In this document: positions 1 through 7,012 of the stretch, piece by piece
Position numbering within the stretch: the first letter of the stretch is position 1
Layout: each line of letters starts with the position of its first letter
DNA from: a virus
IMG/VR virus record: IMGVR_UViG_3300010373_000077
Span: 1 to 42,288 of that record
DNA: 42,288 bases
Reading direction: 5' to 3' (one strand)
Translations under genes and position numbers: made by a program
Notes under the pieces: generated by a model
What the model saw: the letters and a program-made list of their open reading frames with translations, nothing else
Databases searched by the model: none
Told to the model about the DNA's origin: nothing

Positions 1-193
1 CCGCTATGGATACCAGGGCCGCGATCCATCGCCCCTCGACCCGGAAGGCCACAACGAAGGTCTTGTCGCGATTCCGTCGGAGCAGGATGCAAGACAGTCC
101 GTCGCCGAGGAACTCCCGGGAGAGATTCGCGAGATCACCCTTGGTCAGGTCGATCTCGTACCGCTCCTTCGCCTGCTCGATGGCGTGGCTCAT
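1..193 (-). CDS. Partial hypothetical protein, cut by the left edge
   Basis: Only the first 64 codons are visible; the frame is open to the window edge. The ATG at 193..191 overlaps the stop of the RecT gene as ATGA, the coupling used throughout this phage, which supports the start. The visible protein begins MSHAIEQAKERYEIDL and is a mixed-charge, probably helical domain followed by a beta-like stretch (KTFVVAFRVEGRWIAAL). No family is recognised. Its place just after recT in the operon makes a recombination or replication accessory role possible, but nothing in the visible residues shows this. Confidence 0.6.
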   Translation of the reverse strand, partial: MSHAIEQAKERYEIDLTKGDLANLSREFLGDGLSCILLRRNRDKTFVVAFRVEGRWIAALVSIA

Positions 194-1488
194 GGCACAC
201 TCCTCTCGGCCTCGCCGGGCTCTTCCCAGGCATCGCCGCTACCGGGCGGAGGGGCGGAAGCGAGCTTGGCGGCTTCGAGCCTGTCTCTGGTCTTCTCCGC
301 AAGCTCCAGCTTCGTCATGCGTTTCGGGGGCGTGGACGCTGGCGGAGGCTCCTCCTGGCTCTCGTCTTCGACGGGAGGGCCTTCCTCGTAAGCCTCGTAT
401 TCGGCGGGAAGTTCGAAGGACGGGTTGTCGGAGGCGAACTGATTCGCGAGGCTGGTCATCTCCTGGGAGAAGGCCCCTCGGACGGTGGCCTCGAACCAGC
501 GAGGTTCCTTCTCGGCGATGATGGCGATCATCCCGAGCGTCTGCTCGACAGAGGCCCGAGGGAATGATTCGCCGGTCTCGGCGTCGAGACCCATCTCGAC
601 GGGCTGAAGCTTGCCCTGTAGGATTGCGGCCATCAGGACGATCCGCGAGACGACCACGTTAGGGACGGGCGACTCGGAGAGGCTGTGCGGGAAGACGCCC
701 GAATTGCATTTCTCCCAGTTCTCGACCCACCGCTCCGAAGCCTCTTTGTTGATGTCGCGGATCTTGATCTTGCATTCCTTGACGAGGGCGGGCTTGGCGT
801 AAGAGCCCGTCTTTCCGTGCTCGCTCCCCTGGTCGGGGAGCTTTTGCTGGGGCCGGCCGCCGGAGATGACCTCGACGTCGATTGCCTTGCCGTCCTGGTC
901 GGTCATCGCGCCGAGTTCGTCGGGAGTATACATTCCGGCGATCACGTCGGGGAAAACGATGCGGGCGCAGGCCGCGACGGCTCGCCACTTCCTCATGGTC
1001 TTAGGCTGGGACTTCCAGTTGTGCTTTTGCGAGAGCGGGATCTCTCGCTTGACCTTGTTGATCCATTCGGAGGTCATGAAAAGTTCGGCGTCATCCATGC
1101 CGAATCGCTCGGTGTGTGGAGCGCGGCCCCTTCGTTTCATGGTGACGACGGCAGCGTTGCCGTCGTCGCTGATATCCATCTGTTCGCAAAATCCCGAACG
1201 ATTGATGAGGGCGATCATAAGTTGCGGGGAGGCGCCGGGCTTGCCCTGAATGACAGTTATGCTGTCGAAGGCGTGCATGGGGCCGATGCCGAGTTCGCGC
1301 CCCTTGAGCATAATGGCGACGGCTGCCTCCGTACTCTCGACTGAGCGAGGGAGCATCCCGGATTTGACGAGGACCTGGGCGAGGTGCCAGAGGTCGTCCA
1401 TGTGCTTGACGATCTCGATCACATCAGAGAGAGGGCTGGCGGAATCGGGAACGAACTTGGCGGGAAGCGAGTCCGGTCCGGTGCTCAA
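190..1488 (-). CDS. recT: RecT-family single-strand annealing protein
   Basis: Predicted 432-residue protein. Family members anneal complementary single strands during phage recombination and replication. The core at about residues 40-200 is RecT-like: an ELGIGPMHAFDSI stretch, KPGASPQLMIALINRSG, a lysine and tryptophan-rich KSQPKTMRKWRAVAACARIVFPDVI segment split here for length, and a YTPDELG motif after it. The C-terminal third is acidic and proline-rich, probably disordered. The start is a TTG at 1488 overlapping the upstream stop as TTGA, with GGAGGG 4 nt before it. Open reading continues further upstream, but that part reads as low-quality Arg/Ser/Pro sequence and overlaps other genes. 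No partner exonuclease is recognised in the window; it could lie beyond the left edge. Confidence 0.85.
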   Translation of the reverse strand: MSTGPDSLPAKFVPDSASPLSDVIEIVKHMDDLWHLAQVLVKSGMLPRSVESTEAAVAIMLKGRELGIGPMHAFDSITVIQGKPGASPQLMIALINRSGFCEQMDISDDGNAAVVTMKRRGRAPHTERFGMDDAELFMTSEWINKVKREIPLSQKHNWKSQPKTMRKWRAVAACARIVFPDVIAGMYTPDELGAMTDQDGKAIDVEVISGGRPQQKLPDQGSEHGKTGSYAKPALVKECKIKIRDINKEASERWVENWEKCNSGVFPHSLSESPVPNVVVSRIVLMAAILQGKLQPVEMGLDAETGESFPRASVEQTLGMIAIIAEKEPRWFEATVRGAFSQEMTSLANQFASDNPSFELPAEYEAYEEGPPVEDESQEEPPPASTPPKRMTKLELAEKTRDRLEAAKLASAPPPGSGDAWEEPGEAERSVP

Positions 1489-1748
1489 GACGCCCTCCGT
1501 TCGCGAAGGTTGAAGGGTGAGTAGAGGAGCCGGTCGTCGACCCGGCTCACGACGTTGCCGTAATAGCCGTAGCTCTGGCCCGGCTTCATGAGCCGGAGGG
1601 CTTGGAAGTAGGCGGTCCGCCACTCCGCCTGGCGATCGGCGCGAGCCTCGACCGAGAGAGCTGCGTAGATGCAACGCTCGGCGAGCGAAAGGCGGTCGAG
1701 GGCATCTTCGATGGCTTCGAGGCGGTTTGCGGTTTGGGAGGTCGGCAT
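1485..1748 (-). CDS. Hypothetical 87-residue protein upstream of recT
   Basis: ATG at 1748. The protein begins with a helical, probably coiled segment (ANRLEAIEDALDRLSLAERC) and ends with a Tyr/Gly-rich portion (GQSYGYYGNVVSRVDDRLL). Its stop overlaps the TTG start of recT, so the two are translationally coupled. No family recognised. It overlaps the open 3' part of the upstream CsrA-like frame, and of the two overlapping frames this one has the more protein-like composition. Confidence 0.65.
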   Translation of the reverse strand: MPTSQTANRLEAIEDALDRLSLAERCIYAALSVEARADRQAEWRTAYFQALRLMKPGQSYGYYGNVVSRVDDRLLYSPFNLRERRAS

Positions 1749-1921
1749 GCGTCGGGCTCTCCTTCGAGCCGTTGGATCTTGGTTGTGTCGGGCACGTCGA
1801 AACGAACGTGGACCTGGCCACGGTTGCCCATCTTGACGTAGTGGAGGGTGTGAGGCTCGCCGCCCTCGGGCGTGAAACGGAAACTCTCGCCATCCCTGAC
1901 CTTGCGATAGAGCATTCCCAT
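1586..1921 (-). CDS. Possible CsrA-like small RNA-binding protein
   Basis: ATG at 1921, with a second in-frame ATG at 1915. The first 52 residues follow the layout of CsrA/RsmA: an initial MLYRKVRDGESFRF strand resembling the CsrA start (MLxLxRKxGExxxI), then GNRGQVHVRFDVP and KIQRLE, which parallel the CsrA NxVRLGxDAPxxVxIxRxE region. CsrA binds GGA motifs in leader RNAs and controls translation. The frame stays open for about 58 more codons with Arg/Ser/Pro-rich sequence across the next gene, which is unusual; that tail may be a chance extension of a short basic protein. The resemblance is by eye only. Confidence 0.45.
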   Translation of the reverse strand: MGMLYRKVRDGESFRFTPEGGEPHTLHYVKMGNRGQVHVRFDVPDTTKIQRLEGEPDACRPPKPQTASKPSKMPSTAFRSPSVASTQLSRSRLAPIARRSGGPPTSKPSGS

Positions 1922-1935
1922 CCGTAGGATTCCCT

Positions 1936-2115
1936 TCAATTCGAGGAGTCGGCGCGGTCGCCGATGAGCCGGAGGACGAACGACGGCCGCTCCGGTTCGA
2001 CCTGGGCGCGAGCATCGAGCGAGTCGAGATAGATCCAGATGAGGTTGATTTGCCGCCGCTGGATCACGACGAATGACGTCAGGACGACGATCGAGATCAC
2101 GAGGAATGCTTCCAT
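1936..2115 (-). CDS. Small single-pass membrane protein (59 residues)
   Basis: ATG at 2115 overlaps the upstream stop by one base (TGATG). Residues about 3-18 form one hydrophobic segment (AFLVISIVVLTSFVV) followed by a basic QRRQ, which predicts an N-out, C-in orientation. The remainder is a short soluble tail. No family is recognised; the function is unknown. Confidence 0.55.
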   Translation of the reverse strand: MEAFLVISIVVLTSFVVIQRRQINLIWIYLDSLDARAQVEPERPSFVLRLIGDRADSSN

Positions 2116-2351
2116 CAGAGGTGAATCCTTTCGAGCAAGGGCCGCTCCACGACATGCCCGAAGCGGCCGAGTTCGTATCGCTTGAGGTTGGCCCAATCCT
2201 CGATGGGGCCGTTGCCCTTGACCCATTCCGTGAGACGCCTTCGCGCCTCGACGAAAGCCCAATGGGTCCGGAAATCCGGATCTTGACGGAGAGCGGACCA
2301 GGCATGCTGATAAAGCTCAAGGAGGTGGCCCTGGTAGGTTCGAGCGACCAT
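2115..2351 (-). CDS. Hypothetical 78-residue protein
   Basis: ATG at 2351. The sequence is rich in Trp, His, Arg and Leu (HLLELYQHAWSALRQD, FRTHWAFVEARRRLTEWV) and looks like a compact helical soluble protein. It is coupled by a one-base overlap to the following membrane protein. Family not recognised. Confidence 0.6.
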   Translation of the reverse strand: MVARTYQGHLLELYQHAWSALRQDPDFRTHWAFVEARRRLTEWVKGNGPIEDWANLKRYELGRFGHVVERPLLERIHL

Positions 2352-2361
2352 GAGTGATCCC

Positions 2362-2457
2362 CTAGAGCCGATTCGGAGTCATGAGCCACGCGATGGCCAC
2401 CGCGACGAGCAGCGCCAGCCCGAGCCCCTTGAAGATCCCGCCGACGAAGAGGATCAA
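2362..2457 (-). CDS. Tiny membrane protein (31 residues)
   Basis: Start TTG at 2457 overlaps the stop of the preceding gene as TTGA. The peptide reads MILFVGGIFKGLGLALLVAV and then AIAWLMTPNRL: almost wholly hydrophobic, with Gly spacing, and it would span the membrane once. Supporting evidence is the coupling geometry and the composition; no homologue is recognised. Confidence 0.45.
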   Translation of the reverse strand: MILFVGGIFKGLGLALLVAVAIAWLMTPNRL

Positions 2458-2762
2458 GCCGCCACCTCCGTCGTCCCGAGGGCCGCACGCATCGCCGCCA
2501 GGGCGGCCGAGTGGGCCCCCTTCAACGCATCGCCCCTGAGCTTGTTCGCCGCCGAGCGGTCGAAGGTGTAGAGCGTGCCCGTGAGCGAGAGGAGCCGATC
2601 CCAAGCCTCGCTCTCCTCGATCCCCGCTTCGAACCGCTTTTCGCGGTAAATGGGCGTGTTGTACTTGCCCCTGAGCCCCTCGGCCCGTCCGCGCCGCCCG
2701 GCCGCCTCGACATAGACCGAAGCGAGGGCACTACAATCTTCCGTGAGTTCGGCGATGTTCAA
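2454..2762 (-). CDS. Hypothetical helical protein (102 residues)
   Basis: Start TTG at 2762, preceded by GGGAGG at 6-nt spacing and overlapping the upstream stop as TTGA. The protein is alanine-rich and charged with a central YREKRFEAGIEESEAWDRLL helix. No motif identifies a function. It lies in a run of tightly coupled small early genes. Confidence 0.6.
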   Translation of the reverse strand: MNIAELTEDCSALASVYVEAAGRRGRAEGLRGKYNTPIYREKRFEAGIEESEAWDRLLSLTGTLYTFDRSAANKLRGDALKGAHSAALAAMRAALGTTEVAA

Positions 2763-2932
2763 GGCCGGCCTCCCTTGGCTTTGATTGACGCTTCCTTCTC
2801 GGCCTTCTCCGCGCAGTCCCGGTGATCATTCACGAAGACAACGGGGCTGTGGCAGTAGAAGCAAATCCGGTTACCCTGGACCGGACGCCGGTGCCTGTAA
2901 CTGAGATAGTTTCCGTTTCCCCTGCTCGGCAT
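2759..2932 (-). CDS. Small zinc-binding-type protein (57 residues)
   Basis: ATG at 2932. Begins MPSRGNGNYLSYRHRRPVQG and contains ICFYCHSPVVFVNDHRDC: a CxxC-H pair followed by H and C, a plausible mononuclear zinc site. The C-terminus is Lys/Glu/Ala-rich. It is shorter than the usual minimum for open-frame listings. Both ends are supported: the stop overlaps the next TTG start as TTGA. Family not recognised. Confidence 0.6.
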   Translation of the reverse strand: MPSRGNGNYLSYRHRRPVQGNRICFYCHSPVVFVNDHRDCAEKAEKEASIKAKGGRP

Positions 2933-2944
2933 CGACGAATCCTT

Positions 2945-3316
2945 TCATCGGGAGAGGAGAGGAGCCCCGACCTTTCGGCCGAGAGGACTGACCTCGGAAG
3001 CCCTGAGAAGCACCACATGGACCACGCCGGCACGGTCGAGTGTGAACTTCCGCCCCAGAAAGGCGAACCGACGGGACTTCTTCATGCCGAGGAATCGGCG
3101 GATGTTCACCCGGCAGGTCGCCACGTATCCCGCCTGCTTGGCGACGAGTTCGGCGTCAGAGTTCTTCGCGCCCTTGAGGCTGTCGAGGACGGCCTTCGCG
3201 GCGAGGAACGCGAGGCAAGCCGCCTCGATCCCGGCTTCGGGGCCGAAGTCGCGTTCGGCCGAGGCGACGGCGTGTTTGGCGTTGAGGGCGCCGAGCAAGA
3301 GGCTTATCGCTGACAT
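2945..3316 (-). CDS. Hypothetical protein (123 residues)
   Basis: ATG at 3316. The first 60 residues are an alanine and leucine-rich helical bundle-like stretch (ISLLLGALNAKHAVASAERD, CLAFLAAKAVLDSLKGAK). The second half is basic (MKKSRRFAFLGRKF) and then beta-like (VVHVVLL). No family is recognised. It stops 12 bases before the start of the 57-residue zinc protein in the same direction. Confidence 0.6.
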   Translation of the reverse strand: MSAISLLLGALNAKHAVASAERDFGPEAGIEAACLAFLAAKAVLDSLKGAKNSDAELVAKQAGYVATCRVNIRRFLGMKKSRRFAFLGRKFTLDRAGVVHVVLLRASEVSPLGRKVGAPLLSR

Positions 3317-3325
3317 GGAGGCTCC

Positions 3326-3520
3326 TTATTCGATCGGGCCAAGGGAAGACACCGGCACGGTGTAGCGGATGAACATCTCCGGGTCGTCCATCGCCACGAC
3401 GCGGGCAAAGCCGCAGGGCATGCGGAAGTCGGGGCAGACGACGCGGACGGCGAGGCCGTCGAGATGAGGGAGGCCGGCGAGGTGGCCTCGGAGCCGATAG
3501 GGTGCGAAAACCTGGGGCAT
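3326..3520 (-). CDS. Hypothetical protein (64 residues)
   Basis: ATG at 3520. A short beta-rich sequence (LAVRVVCPDFRMPCGFARVV) with two cysteines, ending PVSSLGPIE. Encoded 9 nt before the next gene in the same direction. Family not recognised. Confidence 0.5.
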   Translation of the reverse strand: MPQVFAPYRLRGHLAGLPHLDGLAVRVVCPDFRMPCGFARVVAMDDPEMFIRYTVPVSSLGPIE

Positions 3521-3547
3521 GACTTCGCTCCGTCGCGAGGGTCGGAT

Positions 3548-4027
3548 TCAGCCGACGCGGGTCATCGCCGCGTAGTTGGACCCCAGTTCGGCGTGATATT
3601 CCCGGTCCGACTGGCCCGGAGCTTCCGGCACGTCTGGCGTGTCGTCCACCGCGAGCATCACGCCGAGGATCTTGGCCGGCATCGGCGACGGCTCGACGCG
3701 GACGACCACATCGCCGCATTTGACGTGAGAGCCCGGCTTGTACCCCAGCCCGGCCAGGTCGATGCCGATCTGCATCAGGGCCGACCGCTCGGCGAGGCCG
3801 AACCTTGCGGCGCGGATCATCCTGGCGTTGACGCTCGCCATGTCGTTGGAACTGCCAAGGCCGCGACTCAACGCCTCGGAGATCCGGAGCGATGTGGCGA
3901 TCTCGACTTCCCCGAAGCGATGGAGCTTCATCGCCTCGCGTGCCAGGTTGATGATGTCGAGCTTGTGCCGGTCCGTGGAGGTTTCCAGCGGATCGACGGC
4001 TTCTTCGAGCAGGACGAAAGTCTTCAA
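3548..4027 (-). CDS. Hypothetical protein (159 residues)
   Basis: Start TTG at 4027 overlaps the stop of the pentapeptide-repeat gene as TTGA, so the two are probably translated together. The N-terminal 90 residues are helical ([40 protein letters not shown]). A beta-rich part follows ([20 protein letters not shown]). No family is recognised. Coupling to the repeat protein suggests a joint role, which is inference. Confidence 0.65.
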   Translation of the reverse strand: MKTFVLLEEAVDPLETSTDRHKLDIINLAREAMKLHRFGEVEIATSLRISEALSRGLGSSNDMASVNARMIRAARFGLAERSALMQIGIDLAGLGYKPGSHVKCGDVVVRVEPSPMPAKILGVMLAVDDTPDVPEAPGQSDREYHAELGSNYAAMTRVG

Positions 4028-4548
4028 GATGCAACCCCGCTTTCTTTGGGTTTGGAAGCAAGTTCGGCCGCTCGATTGACCAGGATGGGAGGCGCGCCAT
4101 CGTCCGCCTGGACAAAGGCCGCCAACGTGTCGATGGCCCATTGGAAATGACGGCTGGGACGCAGTGAGAGCCACTTACTCCAGCACCAATCGGGAGAGAC
4201 GAGGATCAGCCCGGCGATCTTCCGATGCCCTATGTGGTTCCCGGCCGCATTGAGCAGGATTCGCGAAATGAGGGCGTGGGAATTCCAGTTGATCTTTGCC
4301 CCGTCGAGGTTGGCCCCGTCGAGGTTGGCCCTGACGAGGTTGGCCCTGACGAGGTTGGCCCCGACGAGGTTGGCCCCGACGAGGTTGGCCCCGTCGAGGT
4401 TGGCCCCGACGAGGTTGGCCCCGACGAGGTTGGCGAAAACCGTTGAGATTCCGGCATTGTGGGCGGCTTCGACTGCGTCCTTAAGCGACTCGTGCTCGCC
4501 CCTGTAGATCACTTCTTCCGATGCGCGACGAAGTATCGAGATGATCAA
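4024..4548 (-). CDS. Pentapeptide-repeat protein
   Basis: 174 residues. Start TTG at 4548 with AGGAGG six bases upstream; this is better than reading further upstream into the KilA-N gene. Residues 39-83 are nine consecutive ANLxx pentapeptides ([15 protein letters not shown]), the A(D/N)LXX signature that folds as a right-handed quadrilateral helix. Some family members mimic DNA and bind gyrase (Qnr, MfpA), but nine repeats is short for that. A Trp-rich C-terminal domain ([28 protein letters not shown]) follows. The repeat is nearly perfect at DNA level. A regulatory or anti-host role is possible but not shown. Confidence 0.8.
   Translation of the reverse strand: MIISILRRASEEVIYRGEHESLKDAVEAAHNAGISTVFANLVGANLVGANLDGANLVGANLVGANLVRANLVRANLDGANLDGAKINWNSHALISRILLNAAGNHIGHRKIAGLILVSPDWCWSKWLSLRPSRHFQWAIDTLAAFVQADDGAPPILVNRAAELASKPKESGVAS
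4298..4434 (-). repeat. 15-bp tandem repeat encoding the pentapeptides
   Basis: About nine direct copies of a 15-base unit of the form GAGGTTGGCCCCGAC (plus strand), varying at only one or two positions (GTC/GAC, CCC/CCT). The near identity of units suggests recent expansion by slippage or unequal recombination, so copy number may differ between related phages. Confidence 0.9.
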
Positions 4549-4610
4549 ATCCGGCCTCCTCTTCTGGCGAAAGTCTTCATCGGCGTCCTCCGATTGGTAT
4601 GGGTTGAGGG

Positions 4611-5408
4611 TCAGGCGGTTTTCTTCGCGAGGGAATCGATGGCGGTCTTGATCGCCGATGCGGCGCGTCGGCCGGCGTCGACGCATTCGACGTTGCCGTC
4701 AGCGGCCTCGGTCTTGATCAGTTTGCGGGCCTGGACTTCGGCCCACTCGATCGAGAGAAGCTCCGACTCGTCGAGCGCGTCCCTCGTCGCCGCCGACTTG
4801 GCGAGGCCCTTCTCCTCCCGGATCTCGGAAGGCGTCTTGCCGAGGATCTTGAGGGAGATGGCCCGGGTGATCTCCGCGTAGGGGTTGTCATTCCCCCGGA
4901 TCTTGCAGTTGTGATCCGCCATCGTCGAGCAAAGGGCCTTGCGGGCGGTGATGCCCTTGAAACGCCGCTCGATCCACTCGACTTCCTTGCCGTGCTTGAG
5001 GTAGGCGTCGATGCCCCGCTCGATCTTGAGCCCCGGGTCGGCCTTCTCCTCGGCCCACTCCCGGAACGCCTCGTTGACGAAGCGGTGGAACTCGTGGCTG
5101 AGGTACTTGGCGTAGGCGACGGAAATCTGCCAGTGAGCCCAGGTTGCGCCGCCCTTGCCCCGCTCGCCGACGATAATGTGCCCCAGGGGCACATTAAGAT
5201 TCTTGGCCAGGTCGGCAATGAATCCAGAGCCTTCCTTTCGTCGCCACTGGCGAGGGTCCTTGCTTGTCTCGCTCCCGGCCGCCTTCCACATGGCGGTCAG
5301 ATTGATGAATCTGCGGTCGTCGAAAGTGAAGTCCACGCCGTTGTAGCTGAAAGCAAGTTGAGGGGCCTTGGCGGGGAGTTTCGGGTCTTCGGAGGATTCC
5401 TTGGACAT
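4611..5408 (-). CDS. KilA-N domain DNA-binding protein (antirepressor-like)
   Basis: 265 residues, ATG at 5408 preceded by AGGAGAG. The KilA-N fold covers about residues 20-120: [19 protein letters not shown], then a [14 protein letters not shown] stretch and the diagnostic [19 protein letters not shown], followed by [12 protein letters not shown]. The C-terminal half is charged and helical. KilA-N proteins of phages are DNA-binding regulators or antirepressors. It is the first gene of the minus early operon after the RHH regulator, with two small dyads upstream. A role in the early genetic switch is likely but inferred. Confidence 0.85.
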   Translation of the reverse strand: MSKESSEDPKLPAKAPQLAFSYNGVDFTFDDRRFINLTAMWKAAGSETSKDPRQWRRKEGSGFIADLAKNLNVPLGHIIVGERGKGGATWAHWQISVAYAKYLSHEFHRFVNEAFREWAEEKADPGLKIERGIDAYLKHGKEVEWIERRFKGITARKALCSTMADHNCKIRGNDNPYAEITRAISLKILGKTPSEIREEKGLAKSAATRDALDESELLSIEWAEVQARKLIKTEAADGNVECVDAGRRAASAIKTAIDSLAKKTA

Positions 5409-5444
5409 CGAACTCTCCTGTGAAGGTGCGTACAGCGAACACTG

Positions 5445-5481
5445 CTAGCGACAGGCGCTAGACATTTCCGAATCTGCGGAA
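5445..5481. promoter_or_regulatory. Two short dyads upstream of the KilA-N gene
   Basis: CTAGCG-acagg-CGCTAG at 5445-5461 and TTCCG-aatctg-CGGAA at 5466-5481 lie in the 86-base gap between the RHH gene and the KilA-N gene. They are candidate operator sites. No convincing -35/-10 pair was identified within the gap itself. Confidence 0.35.
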
Positions 5482-5494
5482 TAGGATGGTCGTG

Positions 5495-5695
5495 TCAGTT
5501 AGATCGAGTAGAAGGGATGATCTTGGAGGAGGGGTTCTTGGAGAGAAGGTGGCGAATCCCGACTTCGAGGGCCTCGTCTACCAGTTCGGTGATGGACCGC
5601 TTCCTGTCGATAGAGAGGTGGCTGAGGGTGTCATGCTTTTCTTCGGTGACATAAAGGCGTTTGTTTGCTTGCGCGGTCGTCAAGGTTCTGGCCAC
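5495..5695 (-). CDS. Ribbon-helix-helix type regulator (66 residues)
   Basis: GTG at 5695 with a GAGGAG-like site in front; a longer in-frame ATG at 5746 would lie upstream of the predicted transcription start, so it was not used. The segment KRLYVTEEKHDTLSHLSIDR then RSITELVDEALEVGIRHLL gives the strand-helix-helix order of RHH (Arc/MetJ/CopG) DNA-binding proteins, which act as dimers. It sits at the divergent control region and is likely its autoregulator. It could instead be an orphan antitoxin; no toxin is recognised next to it. Confidence 0.6.
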   Translation of the reverse strand: MARTLTTAQANKRLYVTEEKHDTLSHLSIDRKRSITELVDEALEVGIRHLLSKNPSSKIIPSTRSN

Positions 5696-5737
5696 CTTCG
5701 TCTCCTCATTCTCTTGATCTCTTGATCTCACGAGAGA

Positions 5738-5766
5738 ACAATACATCGGCCCGGGAGCTTAGTCAA
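5738..5766 (-). promoter_or_regulatory. Sigma-70-like promoter for the minus early operon
   Basis: On the minus strand TTGACT (5766..5761) and TATTGT (5743..5738) are separated by exactly 17 bases, placing transcription start near 5731, just upstream of the GTG of the RHH gene. GATCTCTTGATC at 5716-5727 lies just downstream of the predicted start, suitable for repression. Confidence 0.55.
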
Positions 5767-5770
5767 CTGG

Positions 5771-5810
5771 GATATTGGGATATTGGTCTCTCAAGAGATC
5801 GAGATACGAT
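5771..5810 (+). promoter_or_regulatory. Divergent promoter and operator for plus-strand small genes
   Basis: GATATTGG is directly repeated at 5771-5778 and 5779-5786. A weak TTGGTC (5783-5788) and TACGAT (5805-5810) at 16-base spacing could be the plus promoter. Between them lies TCAAGAGATC (5791-5800), the exact reverse complement of GATCTCTTGA at 5716-5725 beside the minus promoter. One protein could therefore bind both promoters. Confidence 0.45.
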
Positions 5811-5835
5811 TTAACTTTGCACCAGGGAGAAGGTT

Positions 5836-6198
5836 GTGGCAATATCTTCGGTCATGATCGACCTTGCGTTTTTCAGGAAGAAGTGGGGTGTCAGGGCCCC
5901 CAAATCAATGCGCGATTGGGTCAAGGCGGAACTCTCCGCCCTTGAGGGGAAGATTCCCTATATTGACGGGGAGGATCTCTCTCAGGAGGGGCTCATCGCT
6001 ATCGCCGTTCTGGCGCTCATGAAGATCCAGGCCGAGGAACGGCGCGAATTGACCAAGAAACTGGCTTATGAATTGATGGACCTGTTCGAGAGGGAAATGC
6101 CTGGAGACGTCGCCGAGAATGAGGCGAGGTCGGTCTCGGAGCCCAACCCGCCCGGCCAGAAGCCTCGACCGCCCAAGAGAAAAGGGGAGTCGGCCTGA
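5836..6198 (+). CDS. Hypothetical protein (120 residues)
   Basis: GTG at 5836 preceded by AGGGAGAAGG. The protein is helical (MRDWVKAELSALEGKIPYID, IAIAVLALMKIQAEERRELT) with a hydrophilic tail containing VSEPNPPGQKPRPPKRKG. A nearly identical VSEPNPPGxK motif occurs in the next gene. First gene of the divergent plus-strand unit, overlapping the next gene as TGATG. Family not recognised. Confidence 0.65.
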   Translation: MAISSVMIDLAFFRKKWGVRAPKSMRDWVKAELSALEGKIPYIDGEDLSQEGLIAIAVLALMKIQAEERRELTKKLAYELMDLFEREMPGDVAENEARSVSEPNPPGQKPRPPKRKGESA

Positions 6199-6521
6199 TG
6201 CCCGTCGTGAAGATCGGCCCTCATCGGTTCGACCTGAACCGCATCGTTCGGATCACCGAGTCGACGAAGACGCAAGAGGGCGACGGAGAGCCGAGCATCA
6301 CAATAAAGTTGGAATGCAATGACTGCGTGGATATCAAAGGCGAGGATGCCTATGTCTTCCTGGCGATGTATGATGAGTACGTCGCCGTCAAGGTCATAGG
6401 CAGGGCAGAGCAGATAGTCTCCGAGCCTAATCCGCCAGGACGTAAGATCTCATCGCCGCAATCAGCCGAGGCGAGTCCTAATCATTCCGGTCGTATCGAA
6501 GAGTCTGGCGTCCTCAGTTGA
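6198..6521 (+). CDS. Hypothetical protein (107 residues)
   Basis: ATG at 6198 overlaps the upstream stop. The first 70 residues are beta-rich (VVKIGPHRFDLNRIVRITES, YVFLAMYDEYVAVKVI). A disordered tail follows with VSEPNPPGRK, the motif shared with the upstream protein. Its last 60 bases overlap, on the opposite strand, the end of a convergent gene. Function unknown. Confidence 0.65.
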   Translation: MPVVKIGPHRFDLNRIVRITESTKTQEGDGEPSITIKLECNDCVDIKGEDAYVFLAMYDEYVAVKVIGRAEQIVSEPNPPGRKISSPQSAEASPNHSGRIEESGVLS

Positions 6522-6806
6522 CACCTTTCCGCTCACCTGAAAGAAGCAGAAATTGTCAGTCGCCACGCAAGAACCGGCCGGGCAGAGGCGGCATCGCCCC
6601 ACATCCCCTTGGTTCCATACGCGAAGGATGGCCGTCCATTTGCCATCGAGTGTCGGCGCCACCTGCCAGGTCTCAGGCTCGGGCTGGAGGCTCAGGATCA
6701 GTCCGTTATCTTCGTGGTGGCCGTCAGGCTTGGGGTGTCTTGCGTGCATCGGCATGGGCAGCGGCAACGAATCGTCGAGCGGGGATGGGGTTGGGCTTGT
6801 CGGCAT
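6462..6806 (-). CDS. Hypothetical protein (114 residues), convergent with plus genes
   Basis: ATG at 6806 with AAGGAG ten bases upstream. The N-terminal 35 residues are Pro/Ser/His-rich and probably disordered. The rest is a small folded domain (PETWQVAPTLDGKWTAILRV) with a cysteine cluster CRLCPAGSC and a later C that could hold a metal or disulfide. It overlaps the tail of the plus-strand gene by 60 bases. Family not recognised. Confidence 0.55.
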   Translation of the reverse strand: MPTSPTPSPLDDSLPLPMPMHARHPKPDGHHEDNGLILSLQPEPETWQVAPTLDGKWTAILRVWNQGDVGRCRLCPAGSCVATDNFCFFQVSGKVSTEDARLFDTTGMIRTRLG

Positions 6807-6958
6807 CGACAAAGACTCCTTTCGGCCTGGGACCGGGATGTTTGGGGGATCGAAGGTGTCTGCTCTTCCCGGTTCCGAGGCGGTTGGAGAGGCAGCCGGA
6901 TTGCCATATTGGTGCGGGGAAACGCGCCAGTCAAGGCCAAAATTCCATGATCTCAAGG

Positions 6959-6987
6959 ATGACGATTCTCAATCATCCAAGTATTAT
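6959..6987 (+). promoter_or_regulatory. Possible promoter of the lipoprotein gene
   Basis: ATGACG (6959-6964) and TATTAT (6982-6987) at 17-base spacing precede the lipoprotein start by about 25 bases. The -35 match is weak; the local AT-rich composition stands out from the GC-rich surroundings. Confidence 0.3.
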
Positions 6988-7012
6988 GTGTTCTGAATTC
7001 GAAGGGAAAATC

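Noticed and set aside
1489-1893. Upstream extension of recT
   Set aside because: Overlaps two other genes and is Arg/Ser/Pro-rich; the coupled TTG at 1488 has a ribosome site.
4298-4434. CRISPR-like array
   Set aside because: Units are 15 bases with no spacers and lie inside a coding frame.
4225-4446. Plus-strand EVGPD repeat protein
   Set aside because: It is the reverse reading of the pentapeptide tandem repeat; the minus frame has a strong ribosome site and a known fold signature.
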